Part shown: positions 22,987 through 34,067 of the stretch, piece by piece
Position numbering within the stretch: position 1 is the stretch's first letter
How the letters are laid out: each line of letters begins with the position of its first letter
Assembly (NCBI RefSeq): GCF_040712315.1
Contig: NC_134022.1
Location: 2,418,001-2,482,000, forward strand
Direction: 5' to 3'
DNA: 64,000 nt
Source: Castanea sativa
Taxonomy: Eukaryota > Streptophyta > Magnoliopsida > Fagales > Fagaceae
Notes under the pieces: model-generated
What the model was told of the DNA's origin: nothing
Seen by the model: only the letters and a program-made list of their open reading frames with translations
Database searches by the model: none
Program-made: the position numbers and the translations under genes

Positions 22987-23825
22987 GAAGTTACAATTTT
23001 TAAGAATCAAACAGAAACTTGGTTAAGTGTAGTCCTCGGACCACAAACCTTGTGGAAATTGATGTCTTGTCATTTGTTAAACAGAACCTTAGTTATGCCG
23101 GATCTTCGGACCTCCTACTTTGGGAAAATTAACATTTGAAGTTACAATTTTTAAGAATCAAACAGAAACTTGGTTAAGTGCAGTCCTCGGACCACAAACC
23201 TTGTGGAAATTGATGTCTTGTCATTTGTTAAACAGAACCTTAGTTATGCCGGGTCTTCGGACCTCCTACTTTGGGAAAATTAACATTTGAAGTTACAATT
23301 TTTAAGAATCAAACGAGAAACTTGGTTAAGTGCAGGTCCTCGGACCACAAACCTTGTGGAAATTGATGTCTTGTCATTTGTTAAACAGAACCTTAGTTAT
23401 GCGGGTCTTCGGACCTCCTACTTTGGGAAAATTAACATTTGAAGTTACAATTTTTAAGAATCAAACGAAACTTGGTTAAGTGCGGTCCTCGGACCACAAA
23501 CCTTGTGGAAATTGATGTCTTGTCATTTGTTAAACAGAACCTTAGTTATGCCGGGTCTTCGGACCTCCTACTTTGGGAAAATTAACATTTGAAGTTACAA
23601 TTTTTAAGAATCAAACAGAAACTTGGTTAAGTGCAGTCCTCGGACCACAAACCTTGTGGAAATTGATGTCTTGTCATTTGTTAAACAGAACCTTAGTTAT
23701 GCCGAGTCTTCGGACCTCCTACTTTGGGAAAATTAACATTTGAAGTTACAATTTTTAAGAATCAAACAGAAACATGGTTAAGTGTAGTCCTCGGACCACC
23801 AACCTTGTGGAAATTGATGTCTTAT
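22987..23825 (+). repeat. 151-bp tandem array after pol
   Basis: Units start at 22987, 23138, 23289, 23441, 23591 and 23742 with GAAGTTACAATTTTTAAGAA. The period is 150-152 bp with about 5.5 copies, and the last copy breaks off near 23825. The array begins 55 bp after the integrase stop. Each unit carries a small hairpin (CCACAA-ACC-TTGTGG) and GTCCTCGGACC. Copies differ mainly by one-base changes and indels, so amplification is recent. Confidence 0.97.
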
Positions 23826-24399
23826 CATTTACAGTTACAATTTTGAAGAATTAAACGAAAGATTGCTTAAGATTTATCTTCGGACTACGACTTTGATTAA
23901 ACTTAACTTCTGATTGTGTCTGGATGTTAATACCTTACTGTTTATTAACTCGGATCTTAAGTTTTATATCTCTAAGTATTGAGTAAATTTGTGTAAGGAA
24001 TGGTCCTCGGATCTTACAACCTACTAAAAACAGTGTTATGCATTATAAGGGCTTAATTGTTATATGAAGTCCTCTTTCTTTCTTTTTTTTAATCGAGGTG
24101 TTATTCAAATGAATTAACCATATCACCTTGTATTAAATCTTTAATAATATACGCACGATTATGTGAAAGTTATGACTATGCAATCCTTGGAGTTAGATTT
24201 TGATGCTGTGAGAAACTTCTGATATGACTTAATGGGAAAACTTTTGTAATAAGTACATAAAGAATAAAGAAAAAGCAGACACAATCCAAGTGAAAAGCAA
24301 ACGAAATTGTTCTTCATTAATCAAGGTGAATATACATTACAATATATAATTCAAAAACAAAAAAAGAATGGAAAAAGAGAAGCCCTAAGCTAAGTCCTA
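23826..24399. other. Retrotransposon 3' spacer
   Basis: Diverged half-unit of the array (to about 23900), then AT-rich sequence between the array and the 3' end of the antisense gene. No ORF supported. Confidence 0.6.
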
Positions 24400-26924
24400 A
24401 GCTGTTGGAGGAGGATCTTCTTTGAGAGGTACTAGTGCCCTCGGTCTTTCTCAACTCCGGCTCAAAAGGAGTCATAACACTTTCCTTTATCCATTGTCTT
24501 TGTTGGAAGGACGTTGGGTTCCACTATCTGGTTCAAGTCCTTCTGCATCCACTCCTCCTTCCTTTTCTTTATTGGAACCGAGAAGGTTACGTAGGATCGA
24601 GAATTTCTTTGTGGGACCATCGGAGGTAGGACGGGAAGAGTTGTCTCGGGGGTAGGAGTAGCGGCGGGGAGCCTCTTCAATCTCACGTATTTCTAGGGGA
24701 AGCCAAACGTTCTCGGACTTCCTCAAATCCGAAGGCGGGGAACTCTGCTACGTTTAAAGCTTCCCCCGTACTTTTGACGGTATTCGCGGCATAAAGCCGC
24801 GAATTCCTCTGTCAGCTATTCCTCGGTGGTCGCTACCCCTTCGTCAAAACTTGCCTGCTTGGCAGCTTGAAGAGAGAGTTGGAAGGAGCTGGCTTCTTCC
24901 TTCATCAGTGCCAGTTGCTTCTTCAGATCCGAGCACTCCCTCTGAACTTGGGAGAGCTCTTCATTTCTTTCCTTAAGGAGTTTGCGCTGTCCTTCTATTT
25001 GGGTCTTCATGGTCTTCAAGTTTGACTCGACCCCATTCTTCTCTCTCCTCAGCTCTGCTACCTCCGAGGTCAGCTTCTTGTTCTCGGCAAGGGCTGTACC
25101 TAAGGTCTTCTCAGTCTCCACCCTAGTTTCGAGCTCAGCCCTGGCTACTTTCCGAGCGTCTTCAATAAACTTTTCAGCTACAAAGACCTCCTGAATAGCC
25201 TGTAAAAAAGCATGATGGAGTTAGGAATAACAAAAACTAATTTACTTATAAATATTGTTAAAAGGAGAAACACTTACCAGTGCTAAGTCTCTTTTTAGAG
25301 AGAGGAACAGTTGTGGTTGGCCCATCTTTTCCAAGGTCTCCATGTCCTTGGGCAGCAGAAGAGGGCGTTCTAGGACCTCGGCCAGGTGGTGGGCGTGGCC
25401 TTGTTGAGCGCCCTTATGCGGACTGGCGGGGAGATAGGAGCGCCGTCCGGCCTTAGATCGGGGGACCGGGTGGCCGGTGCTCGGTGCACTTCTGACCTCG
25501 TCACGATTTCCCCAAGTTCGGTGAACGTGCTCTACCCTTGCACTTGTCCGGCTTCTGGCTGTGGGCCGGTGGGAGTTGTTGGCGTGGTTTCTTGGGGTCT
25601 TTAGTGATCGCCCCGTCATTATCCCCCTTCCTCTTCTTCTTGGGATCCTCGGCTGGCAGTTTTGGCTCAGCTAGAGGAGGAGGAGGAGGTAAAGCTGGGG
25701 GAACTTGGGACGTCCCCGTTTTCTTCTTCTCTGCAACTTTGGCAGCCCTATTAGTGAGAAGACCCTCCATTCGTCCCATGTCTTCTACGGATTCGTCCTC
25801 GGGAAGGGCAACTACAAACCCTGCAATTCCAGAGGCCTCGGTGGCTTCTTCTTCCTCGTCGGAAAGCACTACAAACTGGTTCCCGCGAGGTCTCTCAGTG
25901 TCTTCGAGATGGAATTGATCTATCTCGTTGTCAAGGGTGTGTGAAGAAGACACCTGCTCTTCTGGAATCACAGCTGTTTGTGCGTGCACGGCAAGAGGGA
26001 CTGCTGCTATCGCCCGGTTGTAGAGAACGGTGTTAGGAGCGTCCGGGAGGTCACGGTCGTCCAAAAAGTGGGGCCGAGCTACGTTAATCCTTTTTCTTCT
26101 TCGGTCGCCTGCAATAATGGCGTCCTCTATCTCCTGGAAGTCTTTAGAAAGGGGAGTGTATCCGAGAATGAGGTGAGCAGCCCGGAGTTGTAAGTCTTCA
26201 CTAACGAATACCTCGGAGCGAAGTACTCGGTTTAGATCGGCAACGTTACAGTGACTTAGACGAGGACGCACGTGCTGCTTATCTGCAAAAAAGACGTCAA
26301 AACAAACAAATCTGGTCAGATTCACACAAATATTTAACGAATTTAAGTAAATACAGATACGCATTTCTGTGTGTGTGTTAGGAGAAGTTGTGTTGTGGGG
26401 AGATTAATCCTATGGTGTCGCACCTGGATCCCCCACCGGGCGGGGCGATGGAGGCCGTCGTGCCAGTTCCCAGACACGATCAAGTAGTCGTCCTTCATGC
26501 CTTTGTTTGATTTGGGCAGACAGGAGATTAGCCTAACGGTGCTAGACCGAGATTTCATATAATAACCTACTTTAGAAAGTTTGTGGGACTCATATAGGAA
26601 CACGACATCGTGCCATGTGAGGTTTAAACCCATCTGCTCGTTTAGAGCATCTACACTACCTAGAACTCTAAAAACGTTTGGAAGGCATTGTTCGGGGCAC
26701 AACCGGTGGTTGCGAAGATACTCCCTCATTACGGGTTTCATTGGAAGGGTCATCCCACCCTCTATGAAGGCTATCATAGGGATGATAACCTCTTCCTCTT
26801 TCCTAGAACCGGCCACGGCTGTTGCTGGGCAGTATTCTAGCCCTACGTCGCTGGGAATATGGTATTTAGCTCTAAAGCCTTCCATCCCAGCGGCGGTATC
26901 AACTAGACACTTAAACTTACCCAT
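24400..26924 (-). CDS. Antisense gene inside the retrotransposon, two introns
   Basis: This gene runs against the element. The ATG is at 26924 (MGKFKCLVDTAAGMEGFRAK). Exon 1, 26924-26424, encodes IIPMIAFIEGGMTLPMKP, CPNVFRVLGS-like and TWHDVVFLYE motifs, resembling the 'putative gypsy-type transposon' family of plants. Intron 1 is 26423-26283 (GTGCGA...TTTGCAG). Exon 2, 26282-25277, has HLILGYTPLSKDFQEIE, an acidic run (SDEEEEATE), a proline run, a PKKKRKGD basic cluster that could be a nuclear signal, and PLLLPKDMETLEKMGQ. Intron 2 is 25276-25200 (GTAAGT...TTACAG, 77 bp). Exon 3, from 25199, is a Glu/Lys/Leu-rich coiled coil (to about 24816), then ENVWLPLEIREIEE in another frame. Frame breaks: one missing base near 26435 (exon 1 is phase 0, exon 2 needs phase 1), one between 25500 and 25619, one or more after 24818. 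The function is unknown. Confidence 0.7.
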
Positions 26925-27330
26925 TAGAAAAGAACGAAAGGTTAAACCCTAAAGGGGAGGGTGTTTACGAAGACAGCCGAGGACTGTATCCGAGGAGAAA
27001 AGGTCAAGAATAGAGAGAGTAAGAACTTACAAAGTTGAAGGTACGGGTTTCCACGGTTTTCTGCTGATGAAGAATGATTGTTGTTGTTTTGATGGGATTG
27101 ATCCCTGATGACTTAAATGAAGGCGCAGGTTCCCGAAGCGTCACGACGTGCGAAAGGGCGGCCTCGAAATTATGTCTGTCCCGCCTAAAATTTCGTGGAG
27201 TAATGAGAACCGTTGGATGCCCATCTCACCGTTGAACGTGGCAGACAAAGAGTAACTTACAGTAATAAATGCGCGCGTTTTTTAAAATAAAACAGCCAAA
27301 TGTCATCTTCTGGGACGCGAAACGATTTCC

Positions 27331-27352
27331 ACACGTGCCATCACTTATAAAG
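27331..27352 (-). promoter_or_regulatory. Candidate promoter of the antisense gene
   Basis: On the minus strand, TTTATAAG at 27351-27344 lies about 420 bp upstream of the ATG at 26924, with a CACGTG-type box (ACACGTGCC, 27331-27339) next to it. Assignment rests on position and motif only. Confidence 0.3.
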
Positions 27353-27420
27353 TGTATAGAGGGGATCCTCGTTAGATCAAAACCCTATTTTTCTCCTCGG
27401 ATGTCGAAAATTAGAGTTTT

Positions 27421-27430
27421 GAGGGGCTAT
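27421..27430 (+). other. Polypurine tract candidate
   Basis: GAGGGGCTAT directly precedes the 3' LTR, where plus-strand DNA priming would occur. It is short for a PPT. Confidence 0.5.
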
Positions 27431-28151
27431 TGTGTGGGGCAAAAGGATCCTGGTGGGAACGTGGGCTTTTTGGGCCTTGTTAAGGAAGGCCGACCTGACC
27501 CTGGGGTTAGAGACTGTTGGTGCTATGGGTCGGCCTATACGCCGAGGATCCGAGGATCCAGCCGAGGATGAATTTCCCCTCGGACTGACATCAGAGAACC
27601 TGAGACTTCATGGTAAAGGTTAGGGAATGACACGGTCAAGACCAATGGTTAAAGGGAGAGAACCCTTGAATGTCCTAGAAGCGCCGATGTTGGAAGAATA
27701 TCAAAAGTAAAGGCTGCTACCTCCACATTAAAGACCCTGCACCTACCACCCTGGCCGCATTAATGGGGAGGTGACACTTGAACAGTGGAAGGGAAACTTC
27801 TAGTTACTGTTCAAAGGCATTAAGAAAAGAAATATCTAGGCTAAGGCAGGAGTTGGGGCAACACGTGTATAAAGTATGAAAAAAGAAGAGTATTTAAGGA
27901 AGGACCTAGAACAGAAATAGGGACGGAACTTTTTGTAACCTAAAAAGACAAAAGACAAAGGGTGGGATATAATATAAGAGCTGGCTTACGTCAGGAGGCA
28001 GATTACAATATTCCTTGTTGTTTTTAATTACTTGCAATCTTTAGTTTGTCATTGAATCCTCATATACTTCTAACGCGGGTTTCACACTCTACAAATTCTT
28101 ATTGTTTAAGCATTGGGTAACTGCTTGTTCTGGTGCGAATGCGCACTTACA
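27431..28151 (+). repeat. 3' LTR of the Tat element
   Basis: 721 bp, TGTGTGGGGC to GCACTTACA. It matches the 5' LTR closely to about 27977. The last 175 bp have many 1-6-base losses relative to the 5' LTR, mostly of GG/CC-containing bits (for example CAAGCCCACAC against CACAC). Confidence 0.93.
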
Positions 28152-28627
28152 AACCCAATACTTAAAATCTGTTGTGAAAATATTGTGTTTTTTTTTTGTA
28201 CAAAGGATTATGCCTTTTTTGTAAGGTGGGCCCAAAAGATTATTCTAAGGGGTGGGTGAAGATTTATGTAAGATTGTAATAGGAAGTTGCTGGATTTTTT
28301 TGATATTGTTAAGTCAATTTGGGCAAGGATTGGGCCAAAAAGGGAGCTAAGCCAGGGCTTGTATATATAAAAGATAAATAAATTAAATATAAACCATCTT
28401 GTCTTTAGGAGTCCTTTTTTTTTTGGTAAACAATCTTTTATGAGAGTCACCAAAATACTAATGACTCATTAAAAAAAAAAAAATCAATTCTCTATAATAA
28501 AGTCATACTCAACCCCTTTCCCTTGTTTCTCAAAAAAAAGAAAAAAAAAAAGAAGAAGAAGTCATACTCATACAGTGATAGATAGATACCGAAGGTAATT
28601 CCGAACCATTTAATTAAGAAAGGGAAA

Positions 28628-28628
<1 letters not shown>
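28152..28628. other. Flank between the retrotransposon and the zinc-finger gene
   Basis: 28196-28363 is a second copy of the repeat at 14840-15000. The rest is A/T-rich and would hold the zinc-finger gene's promoter, but I see no clear TATA box. Confidence 0.5.

Positions 28629-28653
<25 letters not shown>
28629..28653 (+). repeat. (GA)n microsatellite abutting a start codon
   Basis: GA units run straight into the ATG of the zinc-finger gene at 28654, so they form the end of its 5' leader. Confidence 0.95.
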
Positions 28654-28659
<6 letters not shown>

Positions 28660-31600
28660 CGGGGAAAGCAGAAGATCGAAGCACAGAAACGAAATGCGGA
28701 GAAGAATCAGAAGGCAAAAGGGTCTCAGTTTGAGGCCAGAGCCGTTGCTCTCAAAGTCACCTGTCCAATCTGTAAGGTATTTCTCTCTCCGACGACCCAG
28801 ATCTGCCATAATCAACTATTCTTATTGTTATTGTTATGCCTATGTTTGAGATTATCTATGATGAATATTGGGAAAAGGAAGTAGAACTTGGTACAAAACA
28901 ATCATCATCTTTCACTTCTGCCCCCAAACAGCTTGTACCTCAATTGCCACCTCTTGCTTGCTCGAGAAATTTGGGGGCCGTTTGTTATTCTTGTTTGTAT
29001 GTTTTGGAAATACGTGCAGGTAGAAATACTTGTAATATTAGTTAAAAATTGAAAACTGTTGCTTAAGATGCTATGAGGCTGTTTGGTAAGGTGTTTCGAG
29101 CATCAGTTGACAGTGTTTAAACAATATTATACGTATTTTCACGTATTTATATGTATTTCTAAAAAATACAAACAACGATACCAGAACAACACTACCAAAC
29201 GGCCCCTTGACCTTGCTTCTACACTTGATTTAGAAATCAATAACTGGACACAAAAAATATTAAGAGGTGGCAAGTTGTTAATGCTAAATAAAAAAAGTGA
29301 CGTTAGTGGTGGACGCAAATGAAAACCAGTAAAAAATTGACAATTTAAGCGTGTTGTGAAAAATGTTGTGTATGTAGCGTTACTCCGTTTAGTCGATTCT
29401 TATTTTTGAAGACCCCATATGAGTGGACTTAGACATTTGATACTTTTTGTACTGTGGACTGTTTAGAGTTTTTGTTAGTCTTTCTTGTATTTTTTGCAGT
29501 ATCCATATTGTGCAAGCAAAGTTGTCAAGTAGGTGCATTTAAATTGTAAAAGGAAACTGGAAACCACATTGTGATTGTATATGCCGAGCTAAAAGCTATG
29601 TGGAACTGAATCTAAAAAAAGAGTAATTATATTATGTGGATCCACCTAATGTAACCCCCTACTGCTATTAAAAAAGCCACTTAGGGTGCCATTCGTCTAG
29701 ATAGGATTTTCCACAAAGCAGCATCGTGGTGACAGATAAATAAATAAAAATTTAGTTGACTCTGCCATAAGCCTTTTCCACATCATGTCTACCCAGAAAC
29801 GCTAGGTTTACCAGATTTCAAATGACTATCCAAACATTCATTAGCTATGAGGAACCTCATTGTCTTGATTAAATGCATTTTGTGTGTCACACAATGTCTC
29901 CCAATACCCCTTCAATCTATTTGCCAAAATTTTGGCCAAAATTTCATTGATACTACCAGCAAACGAATAGGGTGGGTTCTAATTAGCTCAACTGGTAAAA
30001 TCTTTTATCTTCAAAATAAGAAATCTAGGGTTCGAAACCATAAAACCAATTGGCGTTACTTGTTGAAAAAAGAGAGAGGAACTAATAGGCCTAAAACCCT
30101 TCACTCCAAGTGCTCCTGCTTTGACAACTAGAGATTGATGTCAGCAGTCAGGCCTATGTAGAGATATGGTCATATTGCTGATACTACAAGAATATGGTGT
30201 GAAAGGAGTATTGTGAATGAAGTACAAGGTTTATATGTGACAATCTGGTAAATTTGTTTGCTGTTGCAGGAGTTAGATATGAAGTAGGGTCATAATACTT
30301 GAAAAGTTGGTTAATAATTTATGATCTGTGGATGCAGAAATGAGTGTCATATTTTGCAGGAAGCAGGAAGGTGGACATTAACTATGTTATAAATTCATTA
30401 AAAAAAGCATGACTATATGTTTAAGTATGTAAATGTGACCACTTTGATATGTCTGTAAAAAAGTGGGGCAGGAAGGCAAGAGTCTTCCAATCAGGGAGAA
30501 GCTCTTAGAATAGCAAGCTTGAAGATGAAATGTTTTCAAATTATTACCCCAATATAATAAGGTGGCCTTGTTGTAACCATATGAATTTGGCTGGTTGGTT
30601 GAGTCTTATTTGAGTTATTTCTATGTTTTGGCTACCTGGAACCCTATGAATTTGTCTAGTTAATTGAGTCTTATTTCTATGTTTCTTAGCATCAGACTAC
30701 AGGCATTATCTTAATTAAGCTTTGTCAAATATTGCTCAGTAAGGGGAACTCTGGTAATTCTGAATATGCTGGAATGGGTTGTACCACATGTAAATGAGTA
30801 TTATTTCAGTTTTAGAAGTTTCCTCCATAGCCGGTTTTCTAATTGCTTTTCTTTTTAAGTTTGCATACCAACCACCTCTCTAAAAAATTGGGGAAAGACT
30901 GCCCTATTAACCACTTTTCTTAGACCCTGAGGAAAGAGGAGCTATCTGCACAGGGTATAATTTTTTAATTAGTTTATAATCCTGTTCTTGTAGTAATAAG
31001 ATTGGCAATAGGCTGGTAAAGCTATCTCTGTGATCTATCAAATTCAGGTAGAGAGTTTAATAAAGAGATTTTTCACAACTTTTAAAGCTTGATTTCCTTC
31101 TCCTTCCTAAGGTTATGTTTGGAAGGAGGGAGAGGATAGAAAGGATACAGGAAGAGAAGGGGGGTTGCAATCCTTCTTTGGATGATCTTTTTGGTTTTTG
31201 GGAGAAGGGGATAGGATTTCAAGGGATTTGGACGGATAATATTATTACTTATGAAAAGAAAGGGTAAAAATACATTATTGGTCCCTAAATTTTTGCTCAT
31301 GAGTGATTTTAGTCCCTGAAGTTAAGAGTGATCACTTGTATTACAAATTTAAAATGATTGCTTTTAGTCTTTAAAACTTAAAGTGATTGATTTTAGTACC
31401 TAAAAAACTTTACATGATCATTTTTAGTCCCTATAGAGTGATAACATGTCAGTTTTTAATTTGGCCAAGTCATCTAAGGGATTAAAAGCGATCACTTCAA
31501 ATTTTAGGGACTAAAATTGCTCATGTGCTAAACTTTAAGGACCAACAATGTATTTGAGCCAACAAAAAAATTACACACACAAGAATTGACAATCAATTGT

Positions 31601-31675
31601 AACTTTCTGGCTTTTCACATGGTTGATACACATGTACACACCTTATCAAGGCCAAAGTCAAATCCGATTTCAGAT

Positions 31676-31716
<41 letters not shown>

Positions 31717-32970
31717 GCTCCTGCTTTCACTCCTTTCTCTTAAAGTCCTTAATCCTCTCTTTCAAAATCAAGCCTCCCTTTTTTTGGGGGTTGGGGGTGG
31801 GGGGTGGTGTTATGCCAGGCAGTATGTGGTACTTTATGTTGGGCTATAAAGCAACAATGCGTGTAATTGAAATGAGAATGTTGAGATGGATAAGTCGAAA
31901 GGTGATTAAGGATACTATATACCTTAAACCCTTTGTACTACTTCCTGATAGTGTTATTTTAGGTGTTCTTATAGACCTAAAATGGATAGGACTACCTTAA
32001 ACTTAAAGTACTTAAGGTATGTTAAGGTGATAATATATATGACAGTCCTGTAACTAGTATGAGAACAAATGGAGACATCACAAGTGAATTTCCTCTTACA
32101 GTAAGTTTGCATCAAGGATCAACTTTTAGCCCTTATTTCTTTGTACTGGTTGTGGATGAGCCTACTAGATCAATTCAGAATGAAATTCCTTGGTGTATGC
32201 TTTTTACTTATGATATGATTTTAGTTGATGAGACTAGACATTGAGTCACGCAAAGTTGAAGATATATAGGGATGCTTTAGGATATAAAGGTTTCAGGTTA
32301 AGTAGGACTATAATAGAGTGCATGGATTATTTTAGTATAAGTAGAATCAGTGATGTAGGGGTTATCAAACTTAATGTTCAGGAGATATTAAAGAGTGCAT
32401 ACTTTCATTATCTCGGGGATCAATAATTCATAAGGATGTATAGACTATAGATTGAAGGGAATGTGAATTATAGGATAGGAGCTAGGTGGATAAAAATATA
32501 AGGAGTATTGTGTGATCGTAGAATACCTATGAAGTTAAAGGCAAAATTTAATTAGACTACACTGAATTTCTATGAGACTACTATATAACTAGTTGTAAGA
32601 CTAGTTATACTCTATGGAAATGAATGTTGGGCTATTAGGAGGCAACATGTTCATAAAATAAATGTAGTTGAAAAGAGAATGTTAGGATGGATAAGTAGGA
32701 TTAATGCATACAATAAAGAGTTTTAAGGAAAAACAAGATTAAATATTAGAAGATTCAAGAACTGTGGTCTAGTTTCAATTTGGGGCTTCTTTGCTCCTTT
32801 TATAAGCTGCTTTACTTATTATTGAGTCTTAATGAGTGTTTTGATTGCGTTAATTTCTCTTGCGTTTGCGTTTTTTTTTTTTTTTCCCTAGACAACTCCT
32901 CTTGCACTGTTCATGGTCCATGAACCATGCATTTAGGCTTATGAACAGTAACTTTATTATGAACAGTAAC

Positions 32971-33019
<49 letters not shown>

Positions 33020-34036
33020 GTTTTCAGCAAAATGAACGGTATCCAAACAGACCCTTAGTACCAAGTTTCTTTTGGTTGGAAAGTTGTTGGTTCAATTTTA
33101 AAAAGGTTTTAACTCAACTAAGGGTAGTTTGGTAATTTTAAAAATTTCTAGACCGTGTTGTAGTGGGTTGTTTTAGAGGCCAATGAGTCTTATTTTATGT
33201 TTTAGTCCTCTATCGATTTTGTTTAGAAGTTTTTAATTACTTTTGTTATTATTGGGACTCAAAGTCTTCTTAGGAAAATGTAATCTAGGAGTCCTAGTCC
33301 TTTTGGGAGTGGTATTGGCAATGGCCTATAAGAGTGTTTTTATGTATTCAATAAAAAAAAAAAAAAGTAGAGAGATTGAATTTAATAAAAATCCAATGGC
33401 TATTTTAAAGCTTGGAGGGTGATTGCCTTTTCCTTCCAATGTGCGGTCAATTAAAAAACCTAGGTGTGACTGCCTATAGTTTATTTTTCTTTGTTTCTTG
33501 CTTTATTCACTGGTTTAACACCAAAAAGCGGATTTTTTGGCATTTAACATTATTTTCAAAACATTATAGTCTGTTGTCAAGTTTGCAAAACTATTTAGTA
33601 AACTAGCATCTCAAGGCTCTGAAACTTGAGTTCAATAATGGAACTAGAGTCTCTAAGACTCAAGTTGCAAGTGGTGGTAATTTGATTTAGAAGAAAAAAA
33701 TCCACCGTTGGATAGGGCTATACCCTTATCTGTTCTCCAGATCTTCATCTTCTTCTTCTTCCTTCTTCAGATATTCTTCTTCTCCTTGTTTGCTCTATTA
33801 AAACTCAAGTCTTAAAGGCTCTAATTTTGTCACAAAACTCAAGTCTTAGAGGCTTGAGATGCTAGTTACAAAATAGTTTCAAAAACTTGACAACTAACGA
33901 AATTGCTAGAAAATTAATGCTAAATGCCAAAAAAACCCCCCCAAAAGCCATCAAACTCATTCAAGATCCAATATTTTTGTTATCTAACCCTACTACCGTA
34001 AGACAAAATAAAAATTTGTTGCAACATGAAAAAAAG

Positions 34037-34067
<31 letters not shown>

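Larger units (their letters stand above)
16831..28151 (+). mobile_element. Ty3/gypsy LTR retrotransposon, Tat lineage, with antisense gene
   Basis: An 11.3-kb element is bounded by direct LTRs. The order protease, RT, RNase H, integrase is that of Ty3/gypsy. A second, archaeal-type RNase H, the absence of a chromodomain, and a long 3' region with tandem repeats and an antisense gene point to the Tat lineage. Gag and RT are broken by small frameshifts, so the copy is not autonomous as sequenced, although the LTRs differ at only about four sites over the first 530 bp. Expected 5-bp duplications do not match (ATGAT at the left, AACCC at the right); the left flank is a TA microsatellite. Confidence 0.92.

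Noticed and set aside
22987..23825. CRISPR-like array
   Set aside because: The 151-bp units are contiguous near-identical tandem repeats without unique spacers, inside a plant retrotransposon.
24435..24655. Plus-strand ORFs at 24422-24655
   Set aside because: They are shadows of the last exon of the antisense gene, whose minus-strand frames carry the conserved ENVWLPLEIREI segment.
25538..25918. 126-residue plus-strand Gly/Ser-rich ORF
   Set aside because: It is the reverse complement of exon 2 of the antisense gene, whose acidic and proline runs produce the Ser/Gly-rich shadow.
29970..30050. Functional tRNA gene
   Set aside because: Box A and B fit, but no full cloverleaf with paired acceptor stem is apparent; a SINE or tRNA pseudogene is more likely.
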